Source: JAVVEG01 sp041751425 (GTDB taxonomy: Bacteria; Pseudomonadota; Gammaproteobacteria; Pseudomonadales; Pseudohongiellaceae). Taken from it: a stretch of 64,000 bases of DNA. A program made the translations under genes and the position numbers. The DNA is taken from positions 30,061 to 94,060 of the forward strand of contig JBGSXL010000024.1 in the NCBI GenBank assembly GCA_041751425.1. Direction: 5' to 3'. Of the stretch, positions 58,034 to 64,000 are shown one piece after another. Below the pieces are notes generated by a model that was not told the DNA's origin, made no database searches, and worked only from the letters and a program-made list of their open reading frames with translations. The first letter of the stretch is position 1. Every line of letters starts with the position of its first letter.

Positions 58034-60151
58034 ATGTTTAATATCGTAAGAAAAACATTTCAGTTTGGTAACGATACCGTCACGCTGGAAACCGGCAAGA
58101 TTGCCAGACAAGCTACTGGCGCCGTTGTAGTCACTATAGGCGATGCACAGGTATTGACTACTGTTGTGGCCAAGAAAAAAGCGCAACCTGGCGCTGACTT
58201 TTTTCCTTTGACTGTCAACTATCAGGAAAAAACCTATGCTGCGGGCAAGATCCCAGGTGGGTTTTTCAAGAGAGAAGGTCGTCCTACTGAAAAAGAAACA
58301 TTGGTATCACGTCTTATTGACAGACCAATTCGTCCACTGTTCCCGGACGGATTCAAAAACGAAGTGCAGGTAGTCTGTACTGTTATTTCTGCCAGCAAAG
58401 AGCAGGACCCGGACATTGTTGCGCTGATCGGTGCATCTGCGGCGCTGGCAATTTCAGGTGTGCCATTCGCCGGTCCTATTGCAGCTGCTCGTGTTGGCTA
58501 TGATCTGGAAACCGGCTATATCCTCAACCCCAACTCCAAACGATTGCTGACATCAGCACTGGACATGGTTGTTGCTGGAACTAAATCTGCCGTATTGATG
58601 GTTGAATCTGAGGCCAAGCAACTTAGCGAAGATCAGATGCTGGGTGCGGTATTGTTCGGTCACGAAGCCATGCAGTCAGTTATCACGGCTATCGAAGAGT
58701 TTGCAGCTGAAGCTGCGAAGCCGGCCTGGGATTGGCAGCCTGACGTTGTGAACGCGACCTTGGAATCAGCAATTGGCGAAGCGTTTGCTCCAGCCATTGC
58801 TGATGCCTATCAGATATCTGACAAGATGGCGCGTTACGATGCTGTGGGTAAACTGCAACAGCAAGCTGCAGAACAATTTGCCAGCGAAGAGTCAGGTGTC
58901 ACTACAGATGATGTAAAAGGTATTTTCTCCGCATTGGAAAGCAAGGTGGTACGTAACCGCATTCTGGACGGTGCCCCTCGCATCGACGGACGCGATGCAC
59001 ATACTGTGCGACCAATAGTGATTGAGACCGGCATTCTGCCCAAGGCACATGGTTCAGCGTTGTTTACGCGTGGTGAAACTCAGGCGCTGGTTGTTGCCAC
59101 GCTGGGTGCCATCCGTGACGCACAACTGATTGAAGGGCTGGAAGGTTCCAAGAAAGAAGCGTTCATGTTGCATTACAACTTCCCTCCATTCTGCGTTGGT
59201 GAAACCGGCTTCATGAGTGGACCCAAGCGCCGCGAAATCGGGCATGGTAAATTGGCCAAGCGTGGCGTGGAGGCTGTCATGCCTACCGAGGAGTCTTTCC
59301 CGTACGCAATTCGCGTAGTGTCTGAAATTACTGAATCCAATGGTTCCAGTTCTATGGCGTCGGTTTGCGGCTCCTCGCTGGCATTAATGGACGCAGGTGT
59401 CCCCATATCAGCTCCTGTTGCTGGTATAGCCATGGGGCTGATCAAGGAGGGTGATCGCTTCACAGTCATCACCGACATCCTGGGCGACGAGGATCACCTC
59501 GGTGATATGGACTTCAAAGTGGCCGGTACCGCCAATGGCGTAACTGCACTGCAGATGGATATCAAGATTCAGGGTATCACTGAAGAGATCATGGAAATTG
59601 CCTTGAACCAGGCGCATACAGCTCGTGTGCATATTCTGGGTGAGATGAATAAGGTGATGTCTGCACCACGTGCGACAGTATCGGAAAACGCACCTTCCAT
59701 GGCCATGATGAAAGTTGATCCTGACAAGATTCGCGATGTAATTGGTAAAGGCGGCGCAATGATTCGCTCCATTACCGAGCAGAGCGGTGCGTCAGTTGAT
59801 ATCGACGATGACGGCAATATCCGTATCTACGGTGAAGATGCTAACTCCAGAGATAAAGCCATAGAACTGATCCACAGCATTACGGCGGAAGCCGAAGTGG
59901 GCAAGCTTTATATGGGCAAGGTTGCACGCATTGTGGATTTCGGCGCGTTCATCACAATTCTGCCTGGCAAAGATGGTCTGGTGCATATCTCCCAGATTTC
60001 TTCTGACCGCGTAGAAAATATTGGAGAGTATCTGACTGAGGGCCAGGAAGTTCTGGTCAAGGTCACCGACCTGGATGCCCGTGGTCGTATAAAGCTGAGC
60101 ATCAAGGAAATAACCGAAGAAGACAAAGCGGATTTCGCAGCCGCTGTTTAA
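58034..60151 (+). CDS. pnp: Polynucleotide phosphorylase
   Basis: 3'-5' phosphorolytic exoribonuclease of the RNA degradosome. The 705-residue protein has two RNase PH-like domains (~1-230 and ~300-540), an alpha-helical linker, the phosphate-binding SNGSSSMASVCGSSLALMDAG region (~435-455; the SSS motif), a KH domain (DKIRDVIGKGGAMIRSI, ~560) and an S1 domain (~620-690). ATG 58034 (MFNIVRKTFQFG) has AGGAAG upstream; a GTG at 57971 would add 21 residues and overlap the leader stem. The terminator at 60172 follows. Confidence 0.97.
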   Translation: MFNIVRKTFQFGNDTVTLETGKIARQATGAVVVTIGDAQVLTTVVAKKKAQPGADFFPLTVNYQEKTYAAGKIPGGFFKREGRPTEKETLVSRLIDRPIRPLFPDGFKNEVQVVCTVISASKEQDPDIVALIGASAALAISGVPFAGPIAAARVGYDLETGYILNPNSKRLLTSALDMVVAGTKSAVLMVESEAKQLSEDQMLGAVLFGHEAMQSVITAIEEFAAEAAKPAWDWQPDVVNATLESAIGEAFAPAIADAYQISDKMARYDAVGKLQQQAAEQFASEESGVTTDDVKGIFSALESKVVRNRILDGAPRIDGRDAHTVRPIVIETGILPKAHGSALFTRGETQALVVATLGAIRDAQLIEGLEGSKKEAFMLHYNFPPFCVGETGFMSGPKRREIGHGKLAKRGVEAVMPTEESFPYAIRVVSEITESNGSSSMASVCGSSLALMDAGVPISAPVAGIAMGLIKEGDRFTVITDILGDEDHLGDMDFKVAGTANGVTALQMDIKIQGITEEIMEIALNQAHTARVHILGEMNKVMSAPRATVSENAPSMAMMKVDPDKIRDVIGKGGAMIRSITEQSGASVDIDDDGNIRIYGEDANSRDKAIELIHSITAEAEVGKLYMGKVARIVDFGAFITILPGKDGLVHISQISSDRVENIGEYLTEGQEVLVKVTDLDARGRIKLSIKEITEEDKADFAAAV

Positions 60152-60171
60152 GTCTGATTACGTGTAAAAGG

Positions 60172-60210
60172 AATCCCGTTGTCGGTGTTGCTGACAGTGG
60201 GATTTTTTTT
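60172..60210 (+). terminator. Intrinsic terminator after pnp
   Basis: AATCCC pairs with GGGATT, with a second stem TGTC/GACA inside and a GT/GT internal loop between, followed by eight T. It ends the rpsO-pnp transcript 20 bp after the pnp stop. Confidence 0.85.
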
Positions 60211-60330
60211 GCGCGACATTTAACCTTCTCCGGCCTGCCATTTATTGTTATGCTCATCGCAGAAACAGCGAGTCTGTGCAGGGTACAGGCACATCACAGA
60301 AGTCGGCTTGAAACGCCCGGAGTGAATTGG

Positions 60331-60837
60331 ATGGCAAGCGGAAACGATAGCACTGATCTCTTTATCCGGCCGGCAACCAGCAAGGATTGCGATCTGATTC
60401 TCTCCTTCATACTTGAACTGGCCGAGTATGAAAAACTGACTCATGAAGTAGTGGCCACTGCAGAAACCCTGCGGGAAACTTTGTTTGGCGCTAAAGCCTA
60501 TGCTGAGGTCTTGATCGCAGAGCATCAGCATAGGCCGGTAGGGTACGCACTTTTCTTCCATAACTTTTCGACATTCATTGGGCGCCCGGGCATCTATCTG
60601 GAAGATATTTATGTACAACCTGCAATGCGTGGCAAAGGCTTTGGGAAGCGTCTGATGACATTTATTGCTGCGCTGGCAGTAGAAAGAAATTGCGCGCGCA
60701 TGGAGTGGTCTGTACTGGACTGGAATGAGCCATCCATCAAGTTCTATCGCTCAATTGGTGCTATCCCCATGGACGGTTGGACGGTTCAGCGTCTTACTGG
60801 CGCTGCATTGAATGAGTTGGCGGCGCAATCTAGATGA
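60331..60837 (+). CDS. GNAT family N-acetyltransferase, SSAT-like
   Basis: A 168-residue acetyl-CoA-dependent acetyltransferase. GNAT motif A is YLEDIYVQPAMRGKGFGKRLM (split: EDIYVQPAMRGKGFGKRL, ~90-108) with the pyrophosphate-binding RGKGFG. The C-terminal WSVLDWNEPSIKFYRSIGA matches the spermidine/thialysine acetyltransferase (SSAT) group, in which the WNxxxxxFY segment is conserved. The substrate could be a polyamine or a lysine analogue; sequence alone does not decide. ATG 60331 has GGAG 8 nt upstream. It may be co-transcribed with the aminotransferase 57 nt downstream. Confidence 0.85.
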   Translation: MASGNDSTDLFIRPATSKDCDLILSFILELAEYEKLTHEVVATAETLRETLFGAKAYAEVLIAEHQHRPVGYALFFHNFSTFIGRPGIYLEDIYVQPAMRGKGFGKRLMTFIAALAVERNCARMEWSVLDWNEPSIKFYRSIGAIPMDGWTVQRLTGAALNELAAQSR

Positions 60838-60894
60838 TTTTGGCAATAACTGGCGTAACAAATACAGTAACAGTAACAGCGGCAGGAGCTTGCA

Positions 60895-61755
60895 GTGAGT
60901 AGAATTATTTACGTAAATGGTGAGTTCGTGAATCAGGAGGATGCGAAGGTATCAGTCTTTGACAGGGGATTTCTTTTCGGTGATGGTGTTTACGAAGTCA
61001 TTCCCGTCGTAAGATCACGACTTGTGGAGAAGCAGCATGCTGTGGAAAGACTTAACCGCAGCCTGTCCGCTATTGATATGGCGTGGCCATGCTCGAAAGA
61101 AGAGTATATCGCCACACTGGAAGAGTTATGCCGTCGCAACGCGCTTGCAGAAGGCGCTGTCTATATGCAGGTCACTCGGGGCGTTGCAGAGCGGGATTTT
61201 TCATATCCACGCGATACGCCTACCAGCTTCGTTGCATTTACTACCGCAAGGAATTTATTGGATAACCCCTTGGCGAAAACCGGTGTCAGTGTTGTGTCTG
61301 TGGACGATCTGCGTTGGCAGCGAAGAGATATCAAATCACTGAACCTGCTGGGTCAATGCATGGCTAAACAAATCGCCACGAACCAGGGTGCGTTCGAGGC
61401 GTGGATGGTGGAAGATGGGCAAGTTACGGAAGGAGCTTCTTCTTCAGCATTCATTGTTAAGAATGGTGAGATAATAACGCGCGCTTTGAGCCGATCAATT
61501 CTGCCGGGTATTCGCCGTAAGGTGATCATCGGGATGGCGCAGCAACACAATCTAGAGTTGATAGAGAGGTCGTTCAGCATAGAAGAAGCTTGTGCGGCCG
61601 ATGAAGCATTTCTGAGTAGCGCCACGACTCTGGTGTTACCTGTAATAAGCATTGATGGACGACAAATTGGTAATGGAAAACCAGGCCCTTTGGCTCTTAA
61701 GTTGCGGTCACTGTATATAAGCGCATTGCTGGAAGATGCCAGTGCACAAGTCTGA
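60895..61755 (+). CDS. dat: D-amino acid aminotransferase (class IV)
   Basis: PLP-dependent transaminase; by similarity it makes D-amino acids such as D-Glu or D-Ala from 2-oxo acids. The 286-residue protein has the fold-type IV segments FDRGFLFGDGVYEV (~22-35), YMQVTRGVAERDF (~87-99; the RG(V)AxR pattern favours D- over branched-chain enzymes) and LKSLNLL-type IKSLNLLGQCMAKQ (~143-156) with the PLP Lys. GTG start with AGGAG 6 nt upstream. Could also be aminodeoxychorismate lyase, less likely. Followed by ggt. Confidence 0.87.
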   Translation: MSRIIYVNGEFVNQEDAKVSVFDRGFLFGDGVYEVIPVVRSRLVEKQHAVERLNRSLSAIDMAWPCSKEEYIATLEELCRRNALAEGAVYMQVTRGVAERDFSYPRDTPTSFVAFTTARNLLDNPLAKTGVSVVSVDDLRWQRRDIKSLNLLGQCMAKQIATNQGAFEAWMVEDGQVTEGASSSAFIVKNGEIITRALSRSILPGIRRKVIIGMAQQHNLELIERSFSIEEACAADEAFLSSATTLVLPVISIDGRQIGNGKPGPLALKLRSLYISALLEDASAQV

Positions 61756-61798
61756 GCCACATACGAACATTCGGTTACAAGTCCTGGAGAGTTGCATA

Positions 61799-63502
61799 AT
61801 GAGACCAAGAACATTTCCAAAAAGCGTCATTTTTATTTTATGCCTGACACTGTCTTTCACGGTGTACGCTGCTGGCAAAACACCCTTGCGTGCAAAGAAC
61901 GGAGTGATCACCAGCGCCTCCATGACAGCATCAGAGATTGGCGTAGAAATAATGAAGCAGGGCGGAAACGCGGTAGATGCAGCCGTGGCAACTGCTTTCG
62001 CACTGGCTGTTACTTGGCCTACCGCTGGCAATATTGGTGGTGGCGGCTTTTTGGTTTATCACGGCGAAGATGGTCATGCCACTACGTTCGATTTCCGCGA
62101 AAAAGCACCATTGGCTGCAACCGAAACGATGTATCTCGGTTTGGATGGCCAGATTGTGAATAATTCCAATCACCGTACTCTGCTTTCGGTCGGTGTTCCG
62201 GGCACCGTGGCTGGTTTGTACAAGGCGCATCAGGAGTTGGGAAGTTTGCCGTGGGCAGATCTGGTAGCACCTGCGGTGGCACTGGCACGCGATGGCATTC
62301 CTGTTACTTACGCGCTATATAACGGTTTCCGTCAGAATCAAATTTTCTGGAATGAGTACCCGTCTTCCGCAGAAGTTTTTCTAAAGGCAGATGGTTCGTT
62401 GTATGGATTAGGTGACACTTGGTACCAACCGGATCTGGCAGCAACGTTGACTTTGATTCAGGAGCAGGGACGCGATGGATTCTATAAGGGCAAGAACGCT
62501 AAAATGCTGGCGGACTTCATGAGCGCCAATGGCGGCATAATCACTGAGGAAGATCTTGCAAAGTATGAAGCGGTGGAGCGCGAACCGATTCGCGGTACGT
62601 ATCGTGGTTACGAAATTATCAGCATGCCACCACCCAGCTCCGGCGGCGTTGCGATGGTGCAGATGTTCAATATACTTGAGGGTTTTGATCTTACTTCCGC
62701 AGGACATAATTCCGCGTTGTACCTGCACCTGCTCACTGAATCCATGCGTCGCGCGTATGCCAACAGGGCGGCTCATCTGGGTGATCCGGATTTTAACGAG
62801 AGCATGCCTTTGGATCGCTTGCTGGATAAAGAGTACGCCGCGAGATTACGCAGCACCATAGACATGGAGAAGGCGTCAGTCAGTGATGAAACAGAGTTCG
62901 CGAATATCTACGAAAGTGAAGAGACAACGCATTTCTCTGTGGTAGATAAAGACGGCAATATGGTTTCACTGACATATACTCTGGAGAATGGTTATGGCTC
63001 CCGAATTGTGGCAGAAGGTGGCGGTTATCTTCTTAATAATGAGATGGGTGATTTCAATGCGATGCCAGGCGTCACGGATCGCAGTGGGCGCATCGGTACG
63101 CCGGCAAATTTGATTGAGCCGGAGAAGCGTATGTTGTCGAGTATGACGCCCACCATTGTCGCGCAGGATGGCAAGCCGTTGATGGCAATCGGTACGCCTG
63201 GTGGACGCACTATCATCAATACAACGATGCAGGTGATTCTGAATGTAATTGATCATGGGATGAATATCGCGCAGGCGGTGGAGGCAGGTCGCATTCATCA
63301 TCAGTGGTTACCGGATGTGACCAGTATGGAGGGAATGTCGTTCTCTCCTGACACGATTCGTTTGTACCGGGCGATGGGGCATGAGGTTAATGAGCGGGGC
63401 AACCAGGGGTCGGCGATGGGTGTTTATCATGATCGAGCGAATGGATTGTTCCTGGGCGGTTCGGATTCGCGTGCTGGTGACGGTGGCGCTGCCGGATACT
63501 GA
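61799..63502 (+). CDS. ggt: Gamma-glutamyltranspeptidase precursor
   Basis: Periplasmic or secreted hydrolase of gamma-glutamyl bonds (glutathione). The 567-residue protein has a signal peptide ending at ~VYAAG (residue ~25). The fold is shown by ASEIGVEIMKQGGNAVDAAVA (part, ~40-58), NIGGGGFLVY, and the autocleavage site Glu375/Thr376 in ESEETTHFSVVDKDGN: Thr376 becomes the N-terminal nucleophile of the small subunit. The substrate Arg and the GSG-like loop GTPGGRTIINTTMQ (~462) are present. GGAGA lies ~10 nt before ATG 61799. It is followed directly by repeat copy 2. Confidence 0.95.
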   Translation: MRPRTFPKSVIFILCLTLSFTVYAAGKTPLRAKNGVITSASMTASEIGVEIMKQGGNAVDAAVATAFALAVTWPTAGNIGGGGFLVYHGEDGHATTFDFREKAPLAATETMYLGLDGQIVNNSNHRTLLSVGVPGTVAGLYKAHQELGSLPWADLVAPAVALARDGIPVTYALYNGFRQNQIFWNEYPSSAEVFLKADGSLYGLGDTWYQPDLAATLTLIQEQGRDGFYKGKNAKMLADFMSANGGIITEEDLAKYEAVEREPIRGTYRGYEIISMPPPSSGGVAMVQMFNILEGFDLTSAGHNSALYLHLLTESMRRAYANRAAHLGDPDFNESMPLDRLLDKEYAARLRSTIDMEKASVSDETEFANIYESEETTHFSVVDKDGNMVSLTYTLENGYGSRIVAEGGGYLLNNEMGDFNAMPGVTDRSGRIGTPANLIEPEKRMLSSMTPTIVAQDGKPLMAIGTPGGRTIINTTMQVILNVIDHGMNIAQAVEAGRIHHQWLPDVTSMEGMSFSPDTIRLYRAMGHEVNERGNQGSAMGVYHDRANGLFLGGSDSRAGDGGAAGY

Positions 63503-64000
63503 TTTTCACCATTGCAATTCTCGAACTTAGGCTCGTTGGTGCTTCTGTGCTTTCGAATCGCAAGGGCAGGGGGTGTGCCATGGCGAACGGCCGCAAACCT
63601 TTGAACTTTCCGGGGGGCTGCGGAACTCGCTGCGCTCAAACAGTCCTCGCCCTCTGCCCGGAAAGTCCAAAGGTTTAAGCGCGGCCTGAAGGTTCGCCAC
63701 GGCACACCCCCTGCCCTCGCTGAGGGGAACGGGAAGCCGAAGGGTGGCAGATTCTGCGAGGAATGCTTGGGTAGACTTGTGTGAATTCAGAACGCAGCGT
63801 GTTCAATCGGCAGCATCGACGCGTCCAAGTTGCAGCGGACGTTGCCGTCAGGATCGTCAGCGTTGCCGCCGACGCTGCAGGTGTGGCTGCGATAAGCTAC
63901 ATCGTGGACGCTATCGACCTTGAGCGAAAAGTGTCACAAATCCCGCAGCCACCTCAACAAGAAGGGTGCTGGGCGTGGCGGGGGGCGGATCATAAGGGCC
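63503..64000 (+). repeat. Dispersed long inverted-repeat element, copy 2 (from ~63547)
   Basis: The gene-free right edge. Bases 63503-63546 are unremarkable spacer after ggt. From ~63547 the sequence matches copy 1 (13361-13790): arms 63560-63613 and 63657-63720, same orientation. The core of ~195 bp is identical except one base. The next ~200 bp are diverged homologues including the run GAATTCAGAACGCAGCGT. Near 63948-64000 a segment matches copy 1 only as its reverse complement. It may continue past the window. No open reading frame here is credible. Confidence 0.85.

Overview
This 64 kb window looks like chromosomal backbone of a gammaproteobacterium of the Pseudomonas/Cellvibrionales type. 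The evidence is gene order: priA / FtsN-like / hslV-hslU / DUF971 / ubiE-ubiJ / ubiB / hisI / hisE / tatABC; pilMNOPQ-aroK-aroB; dapB-carA-carB-greA-yhbY; and ftsH-folP-glmM-tpiA-secG-tRNA-Leu-tRNA-fMet-rimP-nusA-infB-rbfA-truB-rpsO-pnp. NtrC/sigma-54 control of glnA, type IV pilus genes and an ubiquinone pathway fit the same assignment. The genus cannot be fixed from sequence alone. I see no prophage, integron, transposase or CRISPR array.

Layout. 1-6.0 kb: 5' end of glnA (runs off the left edge), thiI, a small lipoprotein, a yqjD/yqjE/yqjK-type envelope operon and typA. 6.0-18.8 kb, minus strand: FtsN-like, hslVU, DUF971, ubiE, ubiJ, an inserted block, ubiB, hisI, hisE, tatABC and dtd. The inserted block holds a dispersed repeat and a three-gene MNIO (DUF692) RiPP cassette of the bufferin type. 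18.9-24.3 kb: priA, chorismate mutase, rpmE, mrcA. 24.7-34.8 kb: pilMNOPQ, aroKB, hemE, folK, a barrel-only TonB-receptor-like protein, comF. 35-38.4 kb: an acyl-CoA dehydrogenase behind a perfect 16-bp palindrome, and a sigma factor/DUF3379 pair. 38.6-60.2 kb: lysine/arginine/pyrimidine biosynthesis, protein quality control, folate and cell-wall precursors, protein export, and the complete rimP-to-pnp translation/RNA operon with two tRNAs. 60.3-63.5 kb: an acetyltransferase, a D-amino-acid aminotransferase and gamma-glutamyltranspeptidase. The right edge is a second copy of the dispersed repeat.

Most genes are ordinary housekeeping genes that work together in known ways: HslU with HslV, TatA/B/C, PilM-Q, UbiE/J/B, CarA/B and the NusA/IF2/RbfA operon. 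The most interesting items are: (i) a secreted Cys-rich precursor made of two tandem 79-residue modules, followed by overlapping MNIO and DUF2063 genes, the whole cassette sitting between ubiJ and ubiB; (ii) a long imperfect inverted-repeat element, with a core of about 195 bp differing at one position between two copies 50 kb apart; (iii) a carA leader ORF with three consecutive Arg codons abutting an intrinsic terminator and overlapping the carA start; (iv) an initiator tRNA with a U1-U72 mismatch; and (v) a TonB-receptor C-terminal barrel fragment with its own signal peptide.
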